Origin: Mimachlamys varia
Lineage: Eukaryota > Mollusca > Bivalvia > Pectinida > Pectinidae
Direction: 5' to 3'
Assembly (NCBI GenBank): GCA_947623455.1
Contig: OX392532.1
Span: 4,113,501-4,177,500 of the forward strand
Length of the DNA: 64,000 bases
The notes beneath the pieces are model-generated. The model made no database searches and was not told the origin of the DNA. It worked only from the letters and a program-made list of their open reading frames with translations. The stretch's first letter is position 1; each line of letters begins with the position of its first letter. The translations under genes and the position numbers were made by a program. Shown here in pieces: positions 45,433-56,934 of the stretch.

Positions 45433-46570
45433 TTAAAGCTGGCAATGCAAGTTAAAAAGCTTTCTTGTTGATATTTAAAAAAAAAAATGGCCAAATTAAA
45501 ATTTTAGAAATTTTCTGAGATGCCCCCTTACAGGTTACTAAGGAATGGCAGACATTTTAGTTTTTGCCTTGCTTGGTAACGATAGTCGGCTTCCTTGGGT
45601 ATAAAAGGCACCCAGGCCGTCAAACCGGTTCTCATTGTTGTGATGAAACAGCATGGCGACACTTCTATTTCTATAGACCTATATAGCTAGCCAACACATA
45701 CTTTCTGATTTTTTTACGATATTTTCGATCAGTATCTGAAGAACATTGACATGGATATTGAAGGTGTTATTATAACGATATTATACAATATGAGCAAAAA
45801 TTTAAAAAAAAAAATTCGTGCGAAAAAAAAACAAGTACATGACAATGACAACTGATAAACCTACCTTAGTATTCAATTGGAACATCATGTCGCTAAGAGT
45901 AATCAGTTCCTGTGTGATAAACATTGCTATAACATCCATTTATTTCCATCAAAATAAGTTCCCCTCACTCGCATGTGTTCGTGCACGTGTTTTACATAAT
46001 CAAGACTATGCTCGCGTGTTACACTACATTTTCATTACAAGCGCTTTAGTGGCAAGGCGTAATATTATAGGTAGTATTAGGAGCGAGTACATATTCTGTT
46101 CGGAACGTTTCGCTCTGCTTCCGAATGTAAAATCAACATGTCGATGTCCATTACGTATACAAAGGTGAAGGGACATTTAGGGTGTTTTCAGTTTTATTTT
46201 TTTTTCATTTTGCTTTGGCACACGATTTATGATGGTGGCTGAGAGAGTGACCATCTTCATGTAACTTCAACTTCAAGGTAAGTGTGTGTTTGTCATTCCT
46301 GTTTTGTAACTCCAGTGTCACCTGTTGTGTCCGCAGGTGTGTTGCATTTTGCACGGCAAGTGTTCATGTAAAAACCGGTTTGACAGGCTGGGTGCCTTTT
46401 ACACCCAGGGAGGCCGACGCTCGTTTCCAAGCAAGGCAAAAACTAAAATGTCTGCCTCTCCTTAGTAACCTGTAAGGGGGCATCTCAGAAGCTTTCTGAA
46501 ATATTACTTTGCCGTATTTTTTTTTTTAATCTCAACAAAAAAGCTTTTTAACTTGCATTGTCAGCTTTAA
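45433..46570. mobile_element. TTAA-flanked foldback transposon with ~200-bp inverted repeats upstream of PIPOX
   Basis: The left arm starts TTAAAGCTGGCAATGCAAGT and the right arm ends as its near reverse complement (CAGCTTTAA at 46562-46570). Pairing continues about 200 bp through GATGCCCCCTTACAGG, AACTAAAATGTCTGCC and AAAAGGCACCCAGGC blocks. TTAA at both outer ends looks like the target duplication. The middle has no transposase. It starts about 257 bp upstream of the PIPOX start codon. Confidence 0.8.
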
Positions 46571-47522
46571 CAAGTTATACATACTGCAACACATTTATCT
46601 TCGCATTGTTTATATAGGGGTATTGTATAGACACTTGGTCCATAACTTACTGGCCAACATTAGAAGTAAAACCAACCCTTATTTTACAGCCTACTTGACG
46701 TTTGTATGACAGGAGTATATTACGTGTATATGTTGAATTAAAGTGTGTGACAAAGTAGTCATGCTGATATGATATATACCGTAATATATCACTGTAGGCT
46801 TACTAGCTGGGAAGTATTAATTAACCTAGGTGCTGTGTTGATGGGAGATGTATTATCGGAATAAACTAGTTGTTAATTAGGTCTCTGTCTATTACATCAT
46901 GATCAGTAAACCGGGGCAGGGTGAAGTATTGGTCAGATAAGTAACACCAGATGATGTTTTTGGATATATGATATTACTGATACACACGGCACTATTTTAG
47001 ACACGAAGAGGATTAGTAATTAGAGTAGGTCTTTCAGTCACACCTGGGATGGCCATAGAGTACTAGTTCTTTGACAGTCTAACCCGTGAGGCTGCCAGGG
47101 GCTACATGCCAGGGTATGTCAGGATGCAGGAGCGACTTATAAGTTGACAATTGACTTAGCCAGATTGAGACCCAATGCCGACGTACGATCAGCTTGATGA
47201 TGTTGTATAACCATGAACATGTACTTGTGATGTCGGTGTAATTTACGATCACGAATAAACTATGTTTATTACCCAATATTACGTGTTGTTGCCTGAATTA
47301 TATCATACGTGTTTAATTCATTAAAGTGTTCAATCCATGTATTGAAATTAAAAAAAAAAACACGTTGGTGTTAAAACATTGATTTTTCTGTTAGGTATCA
47401 GAAATGCAGAGACACAGCTTTATCTATTTATTCACAATAGCTGAAAAAAAACATTAACTTGATGAGTTACCATCGTTTGTGTGAATCAAGTACGAAAGTG
47501 CGCGTAAGTTGTTACAACGCAA
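46571..47522. other. Non-coding stretch, nothing recognised
   Basis: No gene or repeat was recognised between the TTAA-flanked foldback and the CAGGGGCGTAGC-ended transposon. Confidence 0.5.
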
Positions 47523-47527
47523 TTTGT

Positions 47528-49154
47528 CAGGGGCGTAGCTGCCATGTAAGCACATAAGCCCGTGCATGTACATCATATTCCAAAGTATGTGCATTAAAGT
47601 CGAGAAATTTCATTTTTAAAACTCGACTGATATTGTAACTCTTTTTTTTTTTTGTCGAATCGTCAGATTAACAGACCCGGCTGCAGGAAGTTTGTTAGCT
47701 ATAAATACTTAGACCGACTTTTTCTGTATAATCATGTCATATAAGGTTTTAGTAAATCTCTATAAGATTTAATATAAAAAATGGCCTTTTAATCATTCTA
47801 AGAGTAATAAAAGAAGGGCCTTTTTATTACTTAATTTTCGGGCAGTTTAAACAAAATGTCACCAATTATACAATTTTAATGAAAATTCCTTCGACTCAGA
47901 TTGTCCCGTTACTTCTCTAATGCTTTTCTTTGGAGAGTTTTAAGTAAAGGAATTACCTTTCGTTGACGAACGTTCGTGAAACTAGGCCTGTTGGAATTGT
48001 ACAGAACTATGCTTAAGAAAACAAGCATTATTTCTTACACCCTAAGTTGTACTAATCGCATATTAACATACACTTACATGTAATAGCAGAGACGTATTTA
48101 AATCAAGATGGTTTTATTTACCATCCATCGTGATGATGGTGGGCTATTCACATCGCCCTGCGTCCGTGCATCATGGTCGGTCCGTCGTCCGTCCTTAAAC
48201 AAATCTTGTCATCGTTATTTCTTGAGATGTACTGCATGGATCTTACTCAAATTCCATCTGTAGGTTCCACTTAGTGCCTCGTTGTGCACTGTATATTTTT
48301 AGACTGATCTGAAATACAATATGGCCGACATGCAGCCATCTTGGATTTTGCACTGATATAGTTTGTGATTGCTAATTCTTAAAGTTTTGGTTGGATCCTT
48401 CTCAATTTCATATGCAGGTTCCCCGTGGTCCCAAGTTGTGCGTTGTCCAGTTTGTGAAAGTGATTCATAAAACAATCTGATTTCAGGCGGCAATCTTGGA
48501 TTTTGACAGTGATAGTTTGTGATCGCCATGTTTGAGAACAGGACTGTTTGGTCCCTAGTCGTGCATGGTCTAATTTTTAGATTGCTCCAGAGGAAAAACA
48601 TGGCCGCCTGACGGCCATCTTCTATGTTAACTATGGAAGTACATTATGGTTATTTTTTTTAAGAAATACAAGATGGACCTTTCTTTAATATTTGGAATTT
48701 GGATTTGACCAGAGAAACAAAACTCCTGACAAGAAACCCTCTAACATCTATTATTAATTTTCAAGAAATATTCAAAGACTTAAGATTAAATAAATAAACG
48801 AAAGAAAAAAAAGAAGGGGATAGATCCAACTTTTTAAGAATTAATGAAAAATAATCAATGGTGGCCGCCAAGATCTCTTGTATGTCTCTAATATTACTTA
48901 CTGACGAGTAAATGACCTAAGAAGGTATGGGTAATGGTTTTGTTTCCATACATCATGAAAGTAAAACATACTGTATTCCATTTCCGCATTAATGATTTGT
49001 ATAATGATAAGCCAGACAACGATTATTCAAACAAGTCAAGAACACTGGCACCATCTGAAGTCCAAATGTGATTTTCCCCAAGAAGCCCCCCCACCCCACC
49101 CAAATGTAAACGTCGCGGGGCTTGCACATCAAAATACCCCCAGCTACGCCCCTG
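47528..49154. mobile_element. Non-autonomous DNA transposon with CAGGGGCGTAGC ends, copy 1
   Basis: It begins CAGGGGCGTAGCTGCC and ends CAGCTACGCCCCTG. The 5-bp target duplication TTTGT lies at 47523-47527 and 49155-49159. Near both ends it matches the element at 51927-55213. The interior (48113-48610) has a GTGGGCTATTCACATCGCCC block and spaced repeats of CAATCTTGGATTTTG type. The ends resemble hAT transposons but the 5-bp duplication is short for them. No transposase was found. Confidence 0.8.
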
Positions 49155-50050
49155 TTTGTAATACCGCCGCAATTTGTAATACAACAATTCGCTTTGATAG
49201 ACTAACGCAATTTGTAATACTAACGCAAATATTCGCTTTGATCGAATAAGCAATTTGTTATACCGCCGTAATTCGTAATGCTTAATAAACAATATTTGAT
49301 GTAGCGCCCTATCTAGCTTACATAACTAAAGCGCTTTACAGTACATAGATATACAATTCTTATACAATCGATACAATTAACACTTACAGTTATATCATAT
49401 ACAATTCTGAGGAGTTTGCAGGAGATGCCATATCAGGCGCTCACTACTTGTCCGGTACCACCTGGCTAATATCTCCATATGTGTGTGTGTGTATGTATGC
49501 GTGTGTGTTGGAAATGAATTGTGTTCTGTTTGTAGTGGGACCGTGTTTCAAATGGCATCTTTTATAGTGCCACCACACTTGAATGCTACATCACAGATAC
49601 TGCAACATCCATCCCAGACCATTTTATACTCCACCTAGGTTGTTGGAGTTGTGTGGGCAGGAGAAAAACACTTTCTTTGAATGTTCCATGCGTATGACGA
49701 TTACGGAGATCGAACCCCGGCCGGCTATGGAAGGCCAGAGTGTTAACCACTCGACTAATCCGCCCAAATTGCAATGTTCTATCGCCAAGAAGAAAACAAT
49801 CTATATGTTGAGTATTTAAAACATCACTTATGTAACATTTCGCAGTTGAAATGGAAATGCAATAACTGAAACACGGATATTTAAATTCAGAATGAAAACG
49901 ATTAAAGAATTACATTTCGTGTTGATCGAATAACGCAATTTGTAATACTATCGCAATTTAAAATACCGCCGCAATTGGTAATATTACAATTTGCGTTGAT
50001 CGAATAATGTAATTTGTAATACTAACGCAATTTGTAATACCGCCACAAAT
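49155..50050. repeat. Scattered short repeats around GCAATTTGTAATAC
   Basis: ACGCAATTTGTAATAC-like words recur at 49160-49280 and 49920-50050, on both sides of the SINE, and also abut the transposon on its left at 47513-47527. The transposon and the SINE appear to have inserted into this low-complexity tract. Confidence 0.55.
49275..49764 (-). mobile_element. tRNA-derived SINE, near full length
   Basis: On the minus strand the head reads GGCGGATTAGTCGAGTGGTT with a later GGGGTTCGATCTCC, matching the A and B boxes of a tRNA-type polymerase III promoter. A body with a (GT)n-like stretch follows, then the 3' end CTGTAAAGCGCTTTAG and GATAGGGCGCTACATC. The 36467 copy shares the body and 3' end. 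Confidence 0.8.
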
Positions 50051-50623
50051 TATTTCTGTCGCCCATGTGTGCACATGATGGATTGCATTGTGCGATGACA
50101 ATCGTGCTTGGTGTAAATTGAGAAATGACAAAACAATATTTACGATTTCATGCTAGTTGTTTTAAGCATATTTCTACTTAAAATTATTAAAAGTCATTTT
50201 GAAGCTATTTTTAAACAAACCAAAGAGAAACATGTTAACTTCCTACACATATTGGCAAGTTCTGGGTTTTACCAAGTTATGCCTGTACATATGTACATAG
50301 ACCATATATGCAAAACCCGCTTAGATGGAAAAAACACAGGTAAACTAAGGGGTACAAATAACCAATTATAAGCATCCGGTATTGTTTTCATAACGGCCAC
50401 TTATAATAATAAAAAAAAAAAAATGAAATATTTTATAAACGCGTCGCATGTTTACAAGACATAATCATACAGAGCTGTCCTATACAAGTTATTGCCTTCT
50501 TAGTTGTAAAAACATCCGGCCAAATTTGGCCTATATGACACCAATACAAAATTATTATAGAAGTCTTCAATTAAAATTAATTTGCTTATATATCTTTATA
50601 CCATATTGTCTTCACCGTGTCAC

Positions 50624-50999
50624 ATTAAAGGGAAACAACTCCCTTTATATTATCTATATTACAAGAATAATCTATAGTAAATTAAAGGGAAACAACTCCC
50701 TTTATATTATCAATATTACAAAAATAATCTATAGTAAATTAAAGGGAAACAACTCCCTTTATATTATCAATATTACAAGAATAATCTATAGTAAATTAAA
50801 GGGAAACAACTCCCTTTATATTATCAATATTACAAGAATAATCTATAGTAAATTAAAGGGAAACAACTCCCTTTATATTATCAATATTACAAGAATAATC
50901 TATAGTAAATTAAAGGGAAACAACTCCCTTTATATTATCTATATTACAAGGAATAATCTTTAATAAATTAAAGGGAAACAACTCCCTTTACATTATCAG
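50624..50999. repeat. Minisatellite, 57-bp unit, seven copies
   Basis: The unit begins ATTAAAGGGAAACAACTCCC and continues TTTATATTATCAATATTAC. Each carries the short hairpin AAAGGGA-AACAAC-TCCCTTT. Because 57 is a multiple of three, one frame stays open through the array as a 19-residue repeat; I see no sign it is translated. Confidence 0.95.
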
Positions 51000-51195
51000 T
51001 TCTATAATAATTTCCTACAGTTTTCCCCTTGATATGATTAATTATCGTAAGTTCAACAGAAATTTAGAGTAAATACAAACTTCACTATAAAAGTGTACTA
51101 CTAGATATTATTTGTTTAGACACATATTTTTTCATCATAATACAAGTATTATGTAACGCAAAAATAATAAGGAATAAAACACAGTTTGTTTATCG

Positions 51196-51923
51196 GTTAA
51201 TCTAGAGGCAAAATATGAACAAATTCATTATCTTAATGGAGACCCTTGCAAAAGTACAATAGAATAAGACCAGGTGTTCCCAAAGAGTAAACGTCTTCTG
51301 CTTTATCGACCCATCCGCCATGTTTATCTAGGTCACATTCAATGAAATGTAATACCCTCAAAGTGAGAACCAATGCAACATTCTCAATCACAACAAACAA
51401 ACATACTAATAAGAGAAGTAACTGCGTACTTATTTTAGTTTTTTTTCACGACGAACGAGTAATCGGTTCGTTTTCAAATTGTAAAAAACGGATTTATTTT
51501 TTGAAAAAAGAGAATGACAATTAACTTTTGTATGTTTTATTAATATTTTGACACTAAATTTGGCGTTTCTTAGAATTTGGTGGTTTATCACCTTTAAAAA
51601 ATATCCACCTTCATATAATTTAATGATACAAAATATTTATCAATCAATAATAATAATAATAATAATAGACTTTATTTATAGTCGATAACACTTTGAGTCG
51701 CAAGACTCTTCCTCCAAGTGGTCGACATTTAAAATGTACAATATTTACAACATGATCAAACGATGATTGTAACCATAACTATTACTCAAATTTCTCGTCT
51801 CGATTCCCTGTGTTGTAAGTTAATTCGTCAGCAGCCAACATCTATCACGAAAATCTCTATATTTAGAGCGTGCCCACAAAAACGAACCAACTGCGGCATG
51901 TAAAAACCGTAGAATAGAGAAGC
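51196..51923 (-). pseudogene. Penelope-like reverse-transcriptase element remnant, left part (continues at 55219)
   Basis: It contains the family 3' region in minus orientation (GGAGACCCTTGCAAAAGTAC, TCTTCTGCTTTATCGAC). After an AAT-tailed insertion it continues with the RT C-terminal segment near 51780-51923. The rest of the same copy resumes at 55219-55460, where it encodes INNKTFADLVERIYPSEFVI. The break is the transposon at 51927-55213. Confidence 0.7.
51430..51780. other. Insertion with an (AAT)n tail inside the reverse-transcriptase remnant
   Basis: The sequence at 51646-51669 is an AAT repeat followed by AGACTTTATTTATAGTCG. The stretch interrupts the alignment to the other copies of the reverse-transcriptase family. 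It may be the 3' end of another retroelement; the family is unknown. Confidence 0.4.
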
Positions 51924-51926
51924 AGG

Positions 51927-54900
51927 CAGGGGCGTAGCTACCATATGCATGTAAGCACAAACGCCGGGGCTTGCACATGATTTTTCCAAAATATGTGAAT
52001 TAAAGTCTGGAAATTTCAGAATTCGACTTATATTCTTAAAACTCCACTGACATTGTTACTCTTTCTAATCGACTCGTCAGATTAACAGACCAAATTGCAG
52101 GAAGTGTTTTATTCGTATAATCATAAGTCATATCTGGCCTAAACTATGTTTATCACATAACTGACCCGTTCAGTCATGTCATAGACCGATGTCATGAATA
52201 TGGTATTCCACATTTCAGCAATTAATGATTTAGCAAATGTTGTTACAGTCCTATAGTTTGTCAGCAATAACAATCTATGTTATAACAGCAAATCAAGTGA
52301 AGACAACAATGAAATTGATGACGTCACAATAGAGATTGATGACGTCACAATAGCAACTGCTGTTATGGTCTGAGGCATTGGGTGTTATAGGCGCATGACA
52401 GCAACTGCCTCTTAGCATAGTGTCAATGGGAAATTGCAGAGCAGATGTAAATATAATGTCATAACACCATTGTGACACCATAACAAATGACGTCTTTATG
52501 GCATTTTATGATTGTCTCGGAAGTGATATTTGCCTTTTTATCAAGAAAAAAAGATGAGAGTTTTGGTGGAGTCTCATGAATATAAATTATGTAATAAATA
52601 ATATTTTAAGATGTCACTCGTTAAAATAAATAAGAGAATACCGAAGCGTTAACAAAATCATAATCCAAACTCAAAATCGAATAAACCAGTGGCAAAATAT
52701 GATAAGGAAAGATTAACAGAGAGACCCTCGCAAAAGTACAAGAGAATACGACCAGGTGTTCCGGAAGAGTAAGCGTCTTCTGCTTCATCGACGACACACG
52801 CCATGTAAATCTTTGTCACATCCAAGTAAATATCAAGTTCTCAAAATGAAAATCGAATATCATTGTCAATCACAACAAGCAAACACACTAATCAGCATGC
52901 TCAAAAGCGACCATCCTCATATCACTTCAAGATAGAGAATATCCCCAATGAAACAAGGACGGCGACCATAAAACTTGCCCATATTTTTATTCAACCTGCA
53001 TCTCTCGAACCTTTGTGATGTTAGTTTGTTTGTCAGCAGTCGACATCGATCACGAAAATCCCGACATTTAGAGCAAGCCCAGGATTACCGAATCAACTGC
53101 GACATGTAAACACCATAGGTTGGAGAAGCAGGGATGTTACTATCAAGAAATGGAAAGTTTACGATCGGAAAATTGAAATCATCACGTTTATCGTAGAGCT
53201 TAGCAGCAAGCTGTCCATGTTGGTCGCAGTCTAAGTAGAGATCGAGGTAAGCCGCTAATGGAGAAAAGTCTGTTGTGTCCTTTCTTTCAAGTTCAGAAGG
53301 GTATATACATGTACGATCGAAGTGGTCAGCAAACTTCTTGTTGTTTATAGACAAAACATTGTCAATATATCTGAAAGTGAAATTAAAAGATTTGGCGAGG
53401 TTTTTGTTACCTGTCCTGATTAGCTCCTCCACAAATTCAGCCTCGTATGAAAACAAAAACAAGTCAGCTAAGAGCGGGGCACAATTTGTTCCCATGGGAA
53501 TGCAAACATTCCGCTAGAAAATCCTTCCTCCGAACTCAACAAAAATATTGTCGACCAGGAATTCAATCATCCTTACCATATTCTCTTCAGCATATTTCGT
53601 CTAAGCTTTTGTCGTGTTTTTGACAAAGTATGCTCCAAGATAGCTCACTACCATATATTTGTATCGTCGTCCGCCTTTCTTGGAAAAGAAAACTCTCATA
53701 ACAAGAGATCGGAGACGTTCCTTCAATTTTGTATGAGGTATGGTAGTGTACAGGGTGGAAAAATCAAATGTTTTGACCGAAAAGACATTTTTTAGGAGGG
53801 GGTGTTCAAGACTGATCAAAAGATTTTTCGAGTTTTTCAAAATCCACATCCCATTAATTCCACTTCTGGAGTATACAGTGTCAAAATACGACCGAAGCAC
53901 TGATTTTATGGTACTAAGAATTGTAGTAAGAAGTTTTGATAATGGCTTGGAGCAGAGCCAGCGATAAAACGTTGCTTACAAGGATCCTTGCGTAGTTTTG
54001 GTATCCAATAAAGACAAGGTAGGTCAGCATCTTGCTCATTAACCGGTACTTGGAAAGATTGTAATACAGAAGCATGGTTGGACTGTATTTCATCTTTCGA
54101 AAAACCGGTCAATGTGTGAGTAGGGTTACCTTGGTAATCAAGCCGACCTAGTTCTTTTTGTAATCAATGCATGCAATAGCGTTTGCAAACAACGATCAAG
54201 TTGTTCGATGCTTTGTCTTCAGACACAACCACATACTTATCATATTGGTCGTCGAGTGTTGCTCGAACATCGGGGTCAAGAAATATCGACTTGTGTTTAG
54301 TTTTCATTTTGTGACGCAAATTGTTTATTCTTTTCTAAATAGAGGACCTAATAGACTTCAACCACTCTGAAAGTGAATATAATTCAGCATGTTTACGTTT
54401 AGTCTATTGTCTGGCGTAATCTTCCACCGAGTCCATAAGAATCTTGAAGTTCACATGCCAATTGATGGATGGAGTCTCTCGATACTTAGGACCTTTCATG
54501 AAAAGCTCCCGGAGCTTTATATTTGGGATAAAATTCAGATTACCCGTTACTATGTGGCCAGCTGGACCATAGCAATATTGAGATGAAGAACATGAACATG
54601 CTGAAGGAGGAGTCATTCTATGGTCATCTATATTCAATTGTTGCAATGTTTGCTTGTAATTGAACAGCTTTGGTGCAATAGGTATAGAATAACTGTAAGA
54701 AATATATTATCTATCTCGTTTAATAAATCCATGTAACATCGACACCCATGTGAGTTCCTCTATTTCATTTTCTATATTAGAATAATAAAAATGGCCAATT
54801 TTGAATATTGACCTTCGGTCAGTTCGAACAAAATGACAGCAAAATAATTGATGATGAGCCTGTTCGAATCATGCGAAATTATGCTAAAGAAAATAAGCCA

Positions 54901-55213
54901 GATTTCTAAGTACAGCTGTACCTGAGTCGAAAGCGGCAAAATTACATTCAATAATACTTATTGGCAGATCGAGGCGTATATGTAGCACAGATGGCTTTTA
55001 TGTCTCTGTTCGTACCTAATTGCGAATAAATGACTAAGAGAAGTATGTATATTAATTTTGTTTTCAAGACATCACGGAAGTAAAACATAACATCGTATTT
55101 TATTTTTACATAAATGATTTGTAAAATGATACGATCAAATGGCACCATTTGAAGTAACTGCTAATAAACGCTCGCAGGGCTTGCACATTGAAACACCTCC
55201 AGCTACGCCCCTG
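51927..55213. mobile_element. DNA transposon with CAGGGGCGTAGC ends, copy 2, containing a nested element
   Basis: It starts CAGGGGCGTAGCTACC and ends AGCTACGCCCCTG, with the 5-bp target duplication GCAGG at 51922-51926 and 55214-55218. End regions match copy 1. Between 52632 and about 54650 lies an inserted reverse-transcriptase pseudogene. The remaining 1.27 kb has no recognisable transposase. Confidence 0.82.
52632..54650 (-). pseudogene. Penelope-like reverse-transcriptase element, longest copy, degenerate
   Basis: Reading 54646 to 53085 on the minus strand gives, in order: an N-terminal segment with YCYGPAGHIVTGNLN; LDPDVRATLDDQYDKYVVVS; LPCLYWIPKLRKDPCKQRF; SVKTFDFSTLYTTIPH (RT motif A); [27 protein letters not shown] (motif C, with DN in place of the usual DD); and [18 protein letters not shown]. 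Stops and frameshifts separate the pieces. The motif style resembles Penelope-like elements, but I do not see a GIY-YIG nuclease. The 3' end is the dispersed terminus (GAATACCGAAGCGTTAAC). Confidence 0.82.
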
Positions 55214-55218
55214 GCAGG

Positions 55219-55460
55219 GAAGTAACACTACTATTATGAAAGGCAAAGTTCACAATCGGAAAATCGAAACCGTTAGGTGTATCATACAGCTTAGTGCATG
55301 TAATATGGAAGTCGTAGTTTAAGTAAAGATCGAGATAAACAGCTGATGTAGAAGAGTATGTTGTGTCTTTGATTACAAATTCAGAAGGGTATATACGTTC
55401 GACTAAGTCAGCAAACGTCTTGTTATTTATGAACGGTACATAGTTAATATAAGGTAACAC
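55219..55460 (-). pseudogene. Penelope-like reverse-transcriptase remnant, right part of the split copy
   Basis: It encodes INNKTFADLVERIYPSEFVI and FDFPIVNFAFHNSSV, from the same family as 53085-53495. It continues the copy at 51196-51923 across the inserted transposon. Confidence 0.75.
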
Positions 55461-55748
55461 TATTCTGATTAATTTATTTTGAATAATTAATTTAGTGTTT
55501 TTGGTTTTTCGATAACTCAGTCATCATTAGTTAATCTACAAATCTGTAAATTATGTTTAGGAACCCTGGTACAATATACATTAGGATCGTGTGACTGGTG
55601 AAATCTTGTAGGGTTTTAAGCAAAATACCGATATACAGTACTGATGATTATGTTAATCATTGGAGCGTACAATCGGTGCTGCAATTGCGGCGCCCATAGC
55701 TAGCGTTCTACAATTTGTAGCAGTGTCCAACTACGTACTCATTTAGTA

Positions 55749-55921
55749 GAAAATAATTATCCCCTATCTTGAAGTTGCGACAGAGAAATATCCAACTCTC
55801 AGAGTGATATTCTTGATAGTCTAATCCTAGGCAGAATCTCGGGTTATACAACCAAGAATATCATCCCTTGGGTTGGAGATTTCTCTGTCACACCCTCAAG
55901 GTAGGGGAAGATTCTATTTTA
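55749..55921. repeat. Foldback element (~170 bp)
   Basis: GACAGAGAAATATCCAACTC and GGTTGGAGATTTCTCTGTC pair, as do the outer AAAATAATTATCCCCTA and TAGGGGAAGATTCTATTTT. Confidence 0.8.
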
Positions 55922-56756
55922 ATTAAATCACTATATGTTTGTGTGTACCATGCTAGAGTAACACCCGAACCTAAGGTAATACGTGCTTCGTTGGAAAGGC
56001 AAACCATGACGAATCAGCACATGCAAACACACATATGCACCTGTACTTTAGAATCAAGTTCTAACTGCATGATGTATATCCTACTATTTACACCTCTCCC
56101 TTCTTGAGCTTAGTAAACTCTCGAATAAGTTACCGTAAACGCAATGAAAAAAGGCTCGGCGGATTGATATTTCTTCAAATATGGCGTCGATCCCGCTTCA
56201 GAATAATGACTATTCGGTGACGGCCATTGCTTGGTTTCTTCAAGATTTTGAATCATTGAACATAGTTATATGGAATTCATTGTGTCCGATTATACAATAA
56301 TCTGTTTCTGGCAAACTTTTGATTCCAATGATGCACATTCGAAATTTTTGACGGTAACGCAAACATGACGGCGCCCTGCAGTTGTGACGTCTGACGTCGG
56401 ACCCCGTCACAACCAGATCACTGTGTCAATGCGTGTACATAGCGACGGCTATAACTAAAGAAATTTACAAACAATGAAATGAAGAAAAATAGTGTTGTTC
56501 ACTGTATCTTTTCTAAACTTACCAATGTATCGATGCAATTCGATGGGACTACATTATCTTAGCAACTACGACCATCGTAGTTACCGTCTTAGCAACCCGA
56601 TTCGAACGTTTTTTTCTTTGTTCATCACTTAAAAATTAATAATGGTGTAAATATAATAGTGTTTAAAATATACGATTGTATGCCCGCAGTCGGCAACGAA
56701 CATATTTACTATGGAGCGCTACAATGACGTACAATCCTTATTTAAACATTGCGTGA
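55922..56756. other. Non-coding stretch, nothing recognised
   Basis: No gene was recognised. A small palindrome (AACTACGA-CCA-TCGTAGTT) lies near 56562. Confidence 0.45.
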
Positions 56757-56930
56757 TCGATGTCGACTGCTGACACACAAACTAACAACACAAGGATTCG
56801 AGAGATGCAGGTTGATCAGAACTATGGGCAAGTTTTATGATCGCCGTCTTTCATTGAAAGGTATTCTCTATCTTAAATGATATGAAGATGGACGTTTTTG
56901 AATGTGTTCATTTGTGTGTTTTTTTCAATT
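56757..56930 (+). mobile_element. Fragment of the dispersed reverse-transcriptase family
   Basis: GGATTCGAGAGATGCAGGTT, GGGCAAGTTTTATG and GATATGAAGATGG match the C-terminal coding end seen in the minus-strand copies near 52900-53060. It is short and diverged. Confidence 0.6.
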
Positions 56931-56934
56931 TCAA

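Noticed and set aside
45818..46168. 116-residue frame in the middle of the TTAA-flanked foldback
   Set aside because: No transposase motif or other domain; low-complexity start.
49700..49764. Functional tRNA gene
   Set aside because: Box-like promoter sequences are present, but the body continues into a SINE with the same 3' end as another copy, and no complete cloverleaf was evident.
50448..50963. 171-residue frame with 19-residue repeats
   Set aside because: The unit length is a multiple of three, which keeps a frame open by chance. The composition is AT-driven and no domain is seen.
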